From Fibrobacter sp. (GTDB taxonomy: Bacteria; Fibrobacterota; Chitinivibrionia; Chitinivibrionales; Chitinispirillaceae), in NCBI GenBank assembly GCA_012513915.1, contig JAAZBG010000064.1, positions 1-64,000 of the forward strand: 64,000 bases of DNA, read 5' to 3'. The notes under the pieces were generated by a model, which searched no databases, was not told the DNA's origin, and was given only the letters and a program-made list of their open reading frames with translations. The translations under genes were made by a program, and so were the position numbers. Shown piece by piece: positions 46,430 to 55,479 of the stretch; position 1 is the first letter of the stretch; each line of letters begins with the position of its first letter.

Positions 46430-47797
46430 ATGTTGTCAATTAAACCGGCTCGTTCTGTTCAGGGGAAAATTGATCTTCCGGTTAGTCCTGATCTGTTTCT
46501 TCTTGCGTCAATAATTGCTATTGCATCACATCGTTCCGTAAAAATAAAAATTGACAAATTGACTCCTCTTCTTGAACTCTGGATCGATATTATCAAAACT
46601 CAGGCTGATGTTGAAATACTTGATGGCACTGTAGTTACTATTGGTCAAAAAGAAGGAGAATGTGCTGCGTTTATTGTGCTCCCATACGATATACTGCCAT
46701 ATAAAGATTTTATTGTATTCACTTTAATGTCAATCGGTAAGGTTGTTGCGTTAAAGAATGCAGGACAGAAACGTGTTGATGCAATCATTAAAAAGGCAAA
46801 AAAGTTTGGTTTTACTGTTCAGGCTACAGATTACAGCGGAAATCCGGGATTGTCTATAACTGATATTCCTGATACGTTAAATACCGCAATTGAGATATAT
46901 GATGACGATGTGGCATCACTTACCGGTTTGTTGCTTGGACAGAAAAAGAGTGCAGCATATATGGTCGATTTCCATTATGCGCATCCAGTGAGAAATGTTG
47001 CATCGCTTTTTGGATTTGAATTTGCGATCAGAAGTACTGTTGTAAAGGAGACTGATCCTCTCGCACGAAGAATCAAGATGATGCAGGGTAAGAAAAAAAC
47101 GCAGGCGTCATCCGGGCAGCAGTTTCAGCTTTTTCTGAATTTTGAAAATCTGCAAAATGTAAAAGAGGATGTCCTTGACATAACACTGCCAGGGGATGAA
47201 GTATTGGGTGCAATGCTTGTTACCGCAAAATGCCTTCATTCAAAAAGCTCGTTTGTTATCAATAATCTACCGCTTGAAACCTGGGGATCACCGGTGATTA
47301 CACTGCTCAAGAAGATGGGGTGCAAAGTTTCGGCGCAGGAAACTGCGCGTACATCGTTTGGTTCCACCGGTATGTTCAGTATCCAGAAATGTAGTCTGTA
47401 CGGAAGAAAAGTTGAGTGCAGACCATCACAGGCGTATATTCCATACCTTCCATCGATGGTGGTACTTGCGTGTTTTGCAGAAGGACAATCGGTGTTTCGT
47501 GATCTGGAGGATTTACGAAATGATGAACCCGATGGTATTGACCTTATTGAACATTGCATACGAACACTTGGAGCACGTCATGGAGAAATGCCTGATGGTA
47601 TTGTTGTTGAGGGTGGGAAAAGTTTTGATGGATTCGATATAACAGACAATCTTGTTCCATGGTTAAGCGGTAGTCTTGCTGTCGCAGGATTGAAGTGCAT
47701 GGGTGATACCCGTATTGAAGATACATCTCTTTTACAGCGCTGGCCTGCATTTAATGAAATGCTTGCAGGCATTTGCGAATTCAGAGCAGACAAATGA
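46430..47797 (+). CDS. EPSP-synthase-fold protein with degenerate active site
   Basis: Protein of 455 residues that follows AroA from end to end in layout but not in key residues. The start L-S-I-K-P-A-R-S-V-Q-G-K-I-D-L-P-V-S-P-D matches family L-P-G-S-K-S but lacks the Lys and Ser. The P-G-D-E-V-L-G-A-M-L segment matches P-G-D-x-S-S-A. I-P-Y-L-P replaces I-P-D-A, and N-D-E-P-D-G replaces K-E-S/T-D-R. D-N-L-V-P-W replaces D-H-R-M-A-M. All phosphate-, PEP- and catalytic contacts thus look lost although the frame is open. It may be regulatory or bind another ligand. It overlaps nadK (ATGA). Confidence 0.75.
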   Translation: MLSIKPARSVQGKIDLPVSPDLFLLASIIAIASHRSVKIKIDKLTPLLELWIDIIKTQADVEILDGTVVTIGQKEGECAAFIVLPYDILPYKDFIVFTLMSIGKVVALKNAGQKRVDAIIKKAKKFGFTVQATDYSGNPGLSITDIPDTLNTAIEIYDDDVASLTGLLLGQKKSAAYMVDFHYAHPVRNVASLFGFEFAIRSTVVKETDPLARRIKMMQGKKKTQASSGQQFQLFLNFENLQNVKEDVLDITLPGDEVLGAMLVTAKCLHSKSSFVINNLPLETWGSPVITLLKKMGCKVSAQETARTSFGSTGMFSIQKCSLYGRKVECRPSQAYIPYLPSMVVLACFAEGQSVFRDLEDLRNDEPDGIDLIEHCIRTLGARHGEMPDGIVVEGGKSFDGFDITDNLVPWLSGSLAVAGLKCMGDTRIEDTSLLQRWPAFNEMLAGICEFRADK

Positions 47798-48681
47798 AAA
47801 CAATAAATTCTTATGGTGTTATTGCGTATAAAGATTCACCACGAATTGAGGATGTTGTTAACAGGCTGATCGTTTGGGCCCAAAAAAACCATCTGCATAT
47901 GACATTCCATCCGGCGCTTCACAATAAAGTAAACCGGAAGGATCTTGTTGCTGCTGACGAATGTGAGCTGATTTCACACTCTGATGCACTGATTTCAATT
48001 GGTGGAGATGGTACCTTTTTGTCAGTCGCGCATATGTGCAAATTCAGTGAAAAACCGATTATCGGCATTAATCTTGGTAGTGTCGGATTTCTTACAGATT
48101 TATGTCCTGAATCCCTCGAAGAGAGTATGGACAAAGTAAGAAGACGGGAATATACCATTATAACGCTTCCGGCGCTTGAAACGTGTGTTATCCGTAACGG
48201 CGAAAAAGTATGTACACTTCATGCGCTTAATGATATTTATGTCAACAGGATCAACAGACCAAAAATTACCTCTATATCAACATGGTATGGTGATGATTAT
48301 GTGACTGATTTTTTTGCGGATGGTATTATTGTTGCAACTCCCAATGGTTCAACTGCATATTCACTATCAGCAGGTGGTCCGATTGTTGAACCCGGGGTCA
48401 AAGCATTCCTGCTGACACCGATCTGTCCACACTCACTGACTGAGCGTCCTTTGATTTTGTCATCTGACAGAAGTATAAGGCTTATTGTCAATGAGAGAAA
48501 TCCGGATCTGCTTTTAAGTGCTGACGGGTTACAGTCATTCCCGTTACAATGTGGTGATGAAATCCTGATTTCGTATTGTAATATTAAAACAAATATGGTG
48601 CAGCTCGGGCAGAAATCATATTTCGATCTGTTACGCCAGAAGCTTGAATGGGGAAGAGGCTACAAACAGCGCGATTCATAA
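47794..48681 (+). CDS. nadK: NAD kinase
   Basis: Phosphorylates NAD to NADP. The GGDGT motif lies in ALISIGGDGTFL. N-L-G-S-V-G-F-L-T, the L-N-D-I-Y-V-N-R loop and TPNGSTAYSLSAGGPIV complete the active site. The ATG at 47794 overlaps the previous stop and gives 295 residues, the normal size; a TTG at 47773 is possible but unlikely. It is followed by recN after about 70 bases, a common bacterial gene order. Confidence 0.97.
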   Translation: MKTINSYGVIAYKDSPRIEDVVNRLIVWAQKNHLHMTFHPALHNKVNRKDLVAADECELISHSDALISIGGDGTFLSVAHMCKFSEKPIIGINLGSVGFLTDLCPESLEESMDKVRRREYTIITLPALETCVIRNGEKVCTLHALNDIYVNRINRPKITSISTWYGDDYVTDFFADGIIVATPNGSTAYSLSAGGPIVEPGVKAFLLTPICPHSLTERPLILSSDRSIRLIVNERNPDLLLSADGLQSFPLQCGDEILISYCNIKTNMVQLGQKSYFDLLRQKLEWGRGYKQRDS

Positions 48682-48750
48682 TAAGAAGTAATACATTGAA
48701 TTGTGTGTAAATCAGGTATACATGCCGATTATTTGAAGGATTACAGGACT

Positions 48751-50421
48751 ATGCTTCGTGAATTACACATTAAAAATCTTGCACTTATCGAAGAACTGAC
48801 ACTTGAATTTAATAGCGGTTTCAGTATCTTTACAGGTGAAACAGGTGCTGGAAAGTCGATTTTAATTGGTGCAATCGGGTTGCTTCTCGGTGAACGGGCA
48901 TCAACGGATATGATAAGAAACGGGTACGATGAAGCTGAAGTAAGCGGCGCTTTTGATCTTTCTAATGTTAAGGATGGATTGAAAGAACTTCTTGGCATGT
49001 TATCGGTACCTATTGATGAACATGAACTGATTATCCGGAGAAAAGTATCACGGGGAGATCGAAACCGTATACTTGTCAATCAGATACCTGTTCCGTTGAG
49101 TTCTCTTAAATCAATAGGAAACTACCTTATTGATTTTCATGGACAACATGAACATCAATTACTTCTTAACGAAGATGAACATGTCAGAATTATTGATTCG
49201 TTACCGGAAGTATCAGCATACCGGAAAAAATATGATGAAGCATATTTTCAATATAATCAGGCGATAAGTGATCTGGATAGTTTCAAAAAAAAAGCATTAC
49301 AGCTTGCTGAACGTAAGGAAATTCTCGAATTTCAATATAAAGAGATTAAGAGTATTGGTCTAAAGCACGGGGAAGAAGATGAGCTTGAAAAAGAATTAGC
49401 ACTTTTGTCAACATCTGCTGAACGTACCGGATGTGCATCTGAGATTATCACCCTGCTTGGAAATGGTACCGATTCAGTTGAACGTAACGTGGCTGCAATT
49501 CGCAGAAAACTTGAAACGCTTGTAAAGTACGATGCAACAGTATTACCCTGGCTTACAGATGTTGAAAATGCAATGTCAACCTTGACTGAGCTTGAAACAT
49601 TCTGTGGTTCATATCTTGAAAAAACGGGTGGAATCGCAGATCCTAAGCGACTGGAATTTTTAAATGCCCGTCTGGCAAAGATCCAGCGGTTAAAGAAGAA
49701 GTACAATGTAACTCTCGATGGTCTTATCGGGAAATATCATCAACTTGAAATCGATCTTAAGTCACTTGAAAATGTTGATGCAGATATTGCTGAATTTGAA
49801 AAAAAAGCGAAACAGGCATTGCGTACGTGCAGGAATTCCGGAGATGATCTTTCCCGAATAAGAAAACGCCATGCAGTGGAGTTCGATGCCAGAATAAGCT
49901 CTGTGCTTAAAACACTTGGATTCAGCAGTGGTGAGTTGCAGACAAAGTGTGATCAGCTTAGTGAACCATCAAAGGATGGACTCGAGAAAATCACGTTTCT
50001 TGTTCAGACTAATAAAGGTGAGCCATTTTTACCGCTTGCAAAAACGGCATCCGGCGGTGAAATTTCTCGTATCATGCTTGCAATAAAGAGTGTACTTGCA
50101 GAACATGATCAGGTACCGGTACTTATTTTTGATGAAATTGATACAGGAATTGGTGGTGTGCTTGCAAGTGAGGTCGGTAAGGCAATGTATGCATTAAGTA
50201 AAACACATCAGTTGCTCTGTATCACACATCTTCATCAGATTGCATCCCTTGCAGATCATCATTATAAAGTGCATAAGAAGGCGGTTGGCGAGCGAACAGT
50301 TACTGATGTATCGGTTCTTGACGGCGATGCAAAGGTAGACGAAATCGCACGTATGCTTGGAGGGAGTACGGAAATATCCTTAAAACACGCACGTGAGATT
50401 ATCGGACAGGCAAAGCATTAA
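48751..50421 (+). CDS. recN: DNA repair protein RecN
   Basis: SMC-like ATPase for double-strand break repair. Walker A is FTGETGAGKSI near the start, ABC signature A-S-G-G-E-I-S-R, and Walker B VLIFDEIDTGIGG. Central coiled coils are intact. A start at 48703 would add 16 non-family residues; MLRELHIKNLALIEEL from the ATG at 48751 is the family start, giving 556 residues. GAAGGA lies about ten bases upstream. It ends the long lepA-to-recN run. Confidence 0.96.
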   Translation: MLRELHIKNLALIEELTLEFNSGFSIFTGETGAGKSILIGAIGLLLGERASTDMIRNGYDEAEVSGAFDLSNVKDGLKELLGMLSVPIDEHELIIRRKVSRGDRNRILVNQIPVPLSSLKSIGNYLIDFHGQHEHQLLLNEDEHVRIIDSLPEVSAYRKKYDEAYFQYNQAISDLDSFKKKALQLAERKEILEFQYKEIKSIGLKHGEEDELEKELALLSTSAERTGCASEIITLLGNGTDSVERNVAAIRRKLETLVKYDATVLPWLTDVENAMSTLTELETFCGSYLEKTGGIADPKRLEFLNARLAKIQRLKKKYNVTLDGLIGKYHQLEIDLKSLENVDADIAEFEKKAKQALRTCRNSGDDLSRIRKRHAVEFDARISSVLKTLGFSSGELQTKCDQLSEPSKDGLEKITFLVQTNKGEPFLPLAKTASGGEISRIMLAIKSVLAEHDQVPVLIFDEIDTGIGGVLASEVGKAMYALSKTHQLLCITHLHQIASLADHHYKVHKKAVGERTVTDVSVLDGDAKVDEIARMLGGSTEISLKHAREIIGQAKH

Positions 50422-50604
50422 AAAAAATTCTGATTGCGTAATGGAACATATTGAAATCCTGAAAAAATGCTGTTTTACCGCATAACTGGTACTTTTAATG
50501 ATAAAAAAATAGCTATAGGCAGATCACTTAATTCATATTATAATAGTTACGTCAATGCTGGTAACAGCTTATAGTATGATATCACTTTCAAAAGGGAGGT
50601 TCAG

Positions 50605-50970
50605 ATGGATACCATGTGGGATAAAGTTAAAAAAGGTCTTCGTGATGGGGCTGCGATGTCAATCGAGAAAATTGAGGAATATACAAAGGTTGGTAAGCTG
50701 AAGATAGAGGAACTTTCTGCAAAACGTAAAATTGAACGTACCTTTATGGATATTGGTGAAAGAACGTTTGATTTGATTGACAGTGGAAAAGATGGTTCAA
50801 CCATTGCAGCTGATTTAACAATTCAGAAGGCAATTGAAAATGTTAAGAAACTCCGCGAAGAGCTTATTGACGTAGAGAAAAAAATCAAAGATATCACAGA
50901 AACACATAAAAAAAGCAATAAAGAAGATTATTCTGACAGTGATCTGGATGATGAAATCAACAGTATTTAA
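50605..50970 (+). CDS. Small helical protein of unknown function
   Basis: Protein of 121 residues that I do not assign to a family. It is almost wholly charged and helical: an amphipathic first half (M-W-D-K-V-K-K-G-L-R-D-G), then a predicted coiled coil (A-I-E-N-V-K-K-L-R-E-E-L-I-D-V-E-K-K-I) and an acidic tail. No signal or membrane segment. GGGAGG lies about six bases before the ATG, and a TATAAT at 50539-50544 could be its -10. It precedes an M23 peptidase. The pattern recalls small YtxH-like or phasin-like proteins but is not specific. Confidence 0.7.
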   Translation: MDTMWDKVKKGLRDGAAMSIEKIEEYTKVGKLKIEELSAKRKIERTFMDIGERTFDLIDSGKDGSTIAADLTIQKAIENVKKLREELIDVEKKIKDITETHKKSNKEDYSDSDLDDEINSI

Positions 50971-51082
50971 GGTATAGTGTTACTATGGCGGCAGTATACT
51001 TGCTGCTGCCATTCCAACCGGCATTACGGTATGAGGTCTCCGGAATCAATTATTAAAGTGTTACTATCGCTGATAAGGTTGT

Positions 51083-51940
51083 ATGAAAAAGAAAAAGACG
51101 CTGCTTGTGGTTTCTCCCAAAGGGGTTCCGGTAAAGGCTTTTAGTGTTAATATCTTCCTGCTGGTCATTTTGATTCTGTTTATTATTACCGGACTCACCG
51201 GTTTCTTTATTCCGTATGAGAAATTTTCTCTTAATAAGCAGGAAATTCAGCAGAAAAAAAACCTGTCTGAGCAAAATAAAGAGCTGCTTAACAATATCAA
51301 GGCCACGATTGGTTTACTTAATAATCTCAAGGAGAAACTTCTCAAACTTGAAGAGAAGAAGAAAACAGTATTACAATTGGGCATTATCGGATCAGATACT
51401 ACATTAATTATCAGAAAACGTGTCGCATTTAATGCAATGACGACCAGGGAACTGCTTGCATATATTACTTCCCAGGAAAGTTATGTCAGAAAATTTGTAC
51501 AGTTTGCAAAAAAAGACGGTAACCTGTTTGATCGCATACCTGTAGTATATCCAGTGCCAACAGAAGCATCGGTAAGTCGTCAGTTTGGAAGTGCACTGGA
51601 CCCCTTTACCGGGAAAAATAAATTTCATTATGGTATTGATTTTGTTGCTGAAAAGGGTATTGCTATTATTGTTCCCGCAAGTGGTGTTGTTGAACGGACA
51701 GAGAAGCATCCAGTGTGGGGATTACGTGCTGTGATTGATCACCGCAATGGTTACAAAACGGTATTCGCACACGTTGGTGAATTGAAAGTACGTAATGGAC
51801 AATCAGTTAAAAAGGGTGAACTGCTTGGATACATTGGTATATCAGGCCTGACAAGTGGTCCTCATGTTCATTACGAAGTACGTTACAAGAATACTCGAAT
51901 CGATCCACGTACCTATTTTTTTCCGTCAAAACTATTCTGA
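51083..51940 (+). CDS. M23 (LytM-type) metallopeptidase, membrane anchored
   Basis: Cell-wall hydrolase of 285 residues. A basic cytoplasmic end and one membrane helix (about 20-43) lead to a coiled coil (50-95) and the LytM domain. Zinc ligands are seen in HYGIDF (His, Asp) and GPHVHYEV (HxH), with the catalytic His in F-A-H-V-G-E-L. All are present, so it should cut peptidoglycan cross-links, unlike the inactive EnvC/NlpD group. AAGG precedes the ATG. Convergent with the BrkB gene 18 bases on. Confidence 0.92.
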   Translation: MKKKKTLLVVSPKGVPVKAFSVNIFLLVILILFIITGLTGFFIPYEKFSLNKQEIQQKKNLSEQNKELLNNIKATIGLLNNLKEKLLKLEEKKKTVLQLGIIGSDTTLIIRKRVAFNAMTTRELLAYITSQESYVRKFVQFAKKDGNLFDRIPVVYPVPTEASVSRQFGSALDPFTGKNKFHYGIDFVAEKGIAIIVPASGVVERTEKHPVWGLRAVIDHRNGYKTVFAHVGELKVRNGQSVKKGELLGYIGISGLTSGPHVHYEVRYKNTRIDPRTYFFPSKLF

Positions 51941-51958
51941 TTTCATAATCTGCTTTTG

Positions 51959-52828
51959 TTAAAGCCTGACAATTACATTTCTTTCTCTTTTCATGTTTTT
52001 CCTTTTTGTCTCATAATTGCAAAGAATGTGTGCACGGGTAAACTCAGCTCCAAGAAACACTATTTGTGCCGATATGTAAACCCATACAACAATCAGGATA
52101 AATGATGCAAGAGAGCCATATGCAAGCATGATCTCGCTATGCCCCAGAATCCGGCTTATAAAAAACTTGCTGATATTGAATAATAGGGATGTAAATAGTG
52201 CTCCCATGCGAACATCACGCCACAAAATTTTGACATCAGGTACAATCTTGAATATAAACATGAACAATCCGGTAAAAACAATTACCGACAGGACAAAATC
52301 AGTAAGATTCATGAGAAAAACAGGTACTGTGACAACTGAACTGATTATAGTGCCGACAGAGGCAAGAACAAGACTTGAAATAAGTGACATCAGGAATAGT
52401 GATACTATCAGAATTACAAGTAATACGGTAATAATCTGCTTGCGTAAAAAGGAAAGAAACGTATTACGTTTATCTGATGGAACCTCCCAGATGCAGTTCA
52501 TCGCTTCATGTAAAGAATTAAAAACAGCAGAACCTGCCAGGTATAAGAGTACGGCACCAATACTTGTTGTCATGATTTTATGTTGTGCATTGGCCGCTCC
52601 ATCGATAATTTTGTTTATAATCGATGCCCCTTCAGGGCCGACAAGGTATGCCAGGTGATGAATCGATTGAGACCGGGCGGTGACAGAGTCAATTATATGT
52701 GAAGCAATTGTAAGCGCTATGACAAGCAGCGGACCCAGTGATAACAATGCGTAAAATGTAAAGGCTGCAGCCAGTTGCTGCACCCGGTGTCCAAACCAGC
52801 CTTTTATTGTCGTAGTGATTATACTCAC
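51959..52828 (-). CDS. YihY/BrkB-family membrane protein
   Basis: Inner-membrane protein with six or so hydrophobic helices. Its opening VQQLAAAFTFYALLSLGPLLVIA is the family's first conserved helix. Other family segments are WEVPSDKRNTF and AYGSLASFILIVVWVYISAQIVFLGAEFTR near the end. Once called RNase BN in error, the family's role is unknown. An ATG frame opens at 52927, but the GTG at 52828 has AGGGA just upstream, gives 289 residues (usual size) and avoids overlap with the diadenylate cyclase gene, so I use it. Confidence 0.88.
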   Translation of the reverse strand: MSIITTTIKGWFGHRVQQLAAAFTFYALLSLGPLLVIALTIASHIIDSVTARSQSIHHLAYLVGPEGASIINKIIDGAANAQHKIMTTSIGAVLLYLAGSAVFNSLHEAMNCIWEVPSDKRNTFLSFLRKQIITVLLVILIVSLFLMSLISSLVLASVGTIISSVVTVPVFLMNLTDFVLSVIVFTGLFMFIFKIVPDVKILWRDVRMGALFTSLLFNISKFFISRILGHSEIMLAYGSLASFILIVVWVYISAQIVFLGAEFTRAHILCNYETKRKNMKRERNVIVRL

Positions 52829-52853
52829 ATCTTCCCTGTTAGTTTTTCCATGA

Positions 52854-54299
52854 TTAGTAAGGTTTTGTCCGGCCAGCGTCAAAATGAACCCTGACAAATT
52901 CATCTGTATGGTTAATAAATTGTACACCTTGAGGTAATACTACCCGTGCTTTCAATGTTCCCTGTGATACAATCGAATCAAGCGGAATTGCTTCTGTGTA
53001 AAGTTCTGTAAGGGTACGGCGTTTATCACCGAGGATTTGAACTTTTACCGTAGCCGGATGAATTCTTATTTCGTTAATGTCAATGTTTTTTTGAGCCTTG
53101 CCAATGGTTCTCAGCCGAATTGTAATGTCACGTTGTTCAATGCCAGTAGCTTTCAGTTGAAATGATTTGGTAAGTATTTGATTGACAAAGATACCATCAG
53201 GTACTGTAATGTTCTGTTTTGCCACGGTTAATGTATGAATGCCTTCACTTATGGAAGAAATATCGAATGATGCTTTAAGGTTGCGCTCATCAAAGTTGAA
53301 ACTGCGTTCCGGCCCGTTTAAGGTTACCTTGATCTCTGATGGCCTGGTTTCATCAATAACAAAATTATCCGGAATATTTTTTAACACAATAGGAATGGAA
53401 TATGATCTGCTGATCACATCTACCTGGTATACAAAAGTAAACCATAGAGCAATTGCAGCAATAAGTGAAAGAATCTTGAAACCAGGGTTGGTAGTGAAAA
53501 TGGTACGTTTCTTTTTAACTGATGCTGTCGGGAAAATTCTGTTGTAAAATGTGTCGATTCTCGTACGTAAGGATTCTCTGTCAACTTTTTCCAATATACC
53601 ATTTTCTGCAATACTTACTGTCCCGCGTTCTTCGGAGACGACGACGACAAGTGTATCTGATCGCTCTGCAAGACCGAGTGCTGCAGTATGACGTGTTCCG
53701 ACATCTTTGATTGCCTCGATATTATGGGACAAAGGAAGCCGAACTCCAAACTTGTCAATTCGTTCACCTTCAATAATAACTGCACCATCATGACTTGGTG
53801 TTTCCGGATGGAAAATGCTGTATAAGAGTGGCACACTGATTCGTCCATTAACAGAGATGCCACCGCTTAAATGACGGTCAATGGAATCACGGCCTTTAAT
53901 GACAACAAGTGCACCGATACGGTCACGTGCAAGATTGCAGAATGCATCAACAAGACATTCCACTGTTTTATTCGATGCAACAAGGTTGTGTTTCGACTTG
54001 AATGTATGAATAGATGACAATTGCTCAAATGCCATGCGGATATCATCCTGAAATATAATAACAAGACCAACGAGAACAGCAGTCAATCCGGCCTGGAATA
54101 CCTGACTTGTCATATACATATTGAGAAAACGTGCAAGTGCATACAATGTAACAACTGCTATTACACCAATAACGACAGACCTTGATGCACGTCGTCTGAT
54201 CCACATCAACAAAAAATAGATACAAACAGACACAGTTGTAATGTCAAGTAAGTCTGCAAATCTGAAACCAGATAGTATCTGTAACAATGACGCTGCCAT
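52854..54299 (-). CDS. cdaA: Diadenylate cyclase CdaA fused to YbbR (CdaR-like) domains
   Basis: Protein of 481 residues. Residues 15-90 hold membrane helices of CdaA and 100-230 the DAC domain that makes c-di-AMP. DGA is at 171-173 (SHDGAVII) and the second motif reads G-T-R-H-T-A-A-L-G-L-A-E (203-205) where active enzymes have RHR. The Thr codon ACT was read directly. A further membrane helix (about 273-290) leads to YbbR repeats (about 295-475). In Firmicutes CdaA and CdaR are separate neighbouring genes; here they are one chain. The start faces tatD. Confidence 0.9.
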   Translation of the reverse strand: MAASLLQILSGFRFADLLDITTVSVCIYFLLMWIRRRASRSVVIGVIAVVTLYALARFLNMYMTSQVFQAGLTAVLVGLVIIFQDDIRMAFEQLSSIHTFKSKHNLVASNKTVECLVDAFCNLARDRIGALVVIKGRDSIDRHLSGGISVNGRISVPLLYSIFHPETPSHDGAVIIEGERIDKFGVRLPLSHNIEAIKDVGTRHTAALGLAERSDTLVVVVSEERGTVSIAENGILEKVDRESLRTRIDTFYNRIFPTASVKKKRTIFTTNPGFKILSLIAAIALWFTFVYQVDVISRSYSIPIVLKNIPDNFVIDETRPSEIKVTLNGPERSFNFDERNLKASFDISSISEGIHTLTVAKQNITVPDGIFVNQILTKSFQLKATGIEQRDITIRLRTIGKAQKNIDINEIRIHPATVKVQILGDKRRTLTELYTEAIPLDSIVSQGTLKARVVLPQGVQFINHTDEFVRVHFDAGRTKPY

Positions 54300-54652
54300 T
54301 TTTATAATAAAACTTTCTGATACAGATAATTAATCTGTGATCAAGCGCCGGACTGAACAGGAAATTACTGAGAATTATATAACGTTGGGGCGATTACTAT
54401 AATTTCCGGCAGTAAAATCCTCTATGAATCACCTGACAGTGGCCTGAATGATTTGAACAGTACGGCAATTTTGACTAATGTATTGATTTAACGTAATTTA
54501 TATGAATCCCGCAATTTTGGGAATGCTGATTATTCTTTCGATGAAATTATAAAAGAAATACAGTCTGAAAAATAGACCTTGCATCTAAAGATTTCAATGT
54601 TTTTGTTTGTTTCTTTCTGGACATTATTCTTTCTTAAAGTTAGATTTCTGTT
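54300..54652. other. Divergent intergenic region cdaA / tatD
   Basis: About 350 AT-rich bases between divergent genes. No gene, strong hairpin or convincing promoter pair was found. It should hold the promoters of both genes. Confidence 0.4.
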
Positions 54653-55426
54653 ATGAAACTATTTGATTCACATGCCCATTTACAGGATAACAGAATTTAC
54701 AATAATTACACTGCGCTGTTGGAACGGGCTCAAATGTGTGGTGTCTCCAGGATTCTTTGTTGCGGCAGCAATGAAGAGGATTGGGAGATTGTTGCAGGAC
54801 TTTATAAAAAATATCCGGATTGTATTATCCCGGCATTTGGAGTGCATCCGTTTTATGTTCATTCACTCAGTAAGAACTGGTTTGAGACGTTAAATAATCT
54901 GTTTACGCTGTATCCTGATGCGGCAGTAGGGGAGATCGGTCTGGATAAATTGGTTAAAGACAGCGGCTATCAACGACAACCTGATGTTTTCAGAAGGCAG
55001 ATGGAGTATGCAGTTTCGCACAATCGACCGGTTTCACTTCATTGCAGAAATGCCTGGTGTGATGTAGCTGATATACTGTCTGTTACTGGTGTACCTGAGT
55101 GTGGAGGCGTCGTACACTCATGGTCCGGTTCTGCTGAGATGGTGCATGTTATGATAAAACATAATCTGTCAATCTCATTTTCCGGATCGATTACAAATGA
55201 TAATAATCGCAAAGGGAGAAGGTCACTCCTTGAAGTTCCACCTGAGAAACTGCTTGTTGAATCGGATGCACCCGACATACCACCATCACAAAGAAACTTC
55301 CCCAATGAACCATCCTATCTGGTTGATACGATCAAAAAAATTGCAGAATTGCGAATGGTGTCAGAAGAAGAAATTGCAGAACAAACTTTTAACAACGCCA
55401 GTAGAATTTTCTGTAGCAGAATATGA
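54653..55426 (+). CDS. tatD: TatD-family metal-dependent hydrolase/DNase
   Basis: TIM-barrel nuclease of 257 residues. Metal-site motifs are in order: D-S-H-A-H at the N-terminus, A-F-G-V-H-P, V-G-E-I-G-L-D, the His of S-L-H-C-R-N, the His of V-V-H-S-W-S-G and L-L-V-E-S-D-A-P-D. These are the TatD/YcfH type. No clear Shine-Dalgarno precedes the ATG. It converges on the PAS-GGDEF-EAL gene across a hairpin. Confidence 0.92.
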   Translation: MKLFDSHAHLQDNRIYNNYTALLERAQMCGVSRILCCGSNEEDWEIVAGLYKKYPDCIIPAFGVHPFYVHSLSKNWFETLNNLFTLYPDAAVGEIGLDKLVKDSGYQRQPDVFRRQMEYAVSHNRPVSLHCRNAWCDVADILSVTGVPECGGVVHSWSGSAEMVHVMIKHNLSISFSGSITNDNNRKGRRSLLEVPPEKLLVESDAPDIPPSQRNFPNEPSYLVDTIKKIAELRMVSEEEIAEQTFNNASRIFCSRI

Positions 55427-55435
55427 TACAAATGG

Positions 55436-55472
55436 TGCGTAGTGTAATACGTACGTACAATTATACTACGCA
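55436..55472. terminator. Hairpin between convergent tatD and GGDEF-EAL genes
   Basis: Thirteen-base arms TGCGTAGTGTAAT and ATTATACTACGCA pair with one G-T and an 11-base loop. No T run on either side, so it may terminate weakly or protect 3' ends. Its place between convergent stops supports a terminator-like role. Confidence 0.5.
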
Positions 55473-55479
55473 CTAACAG

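Noticed and set aside
52128-52658. 176-codon plus-strand open frame
   Set aside because: Antisense to the BrkB gene, whose protein is clearly recognisable.
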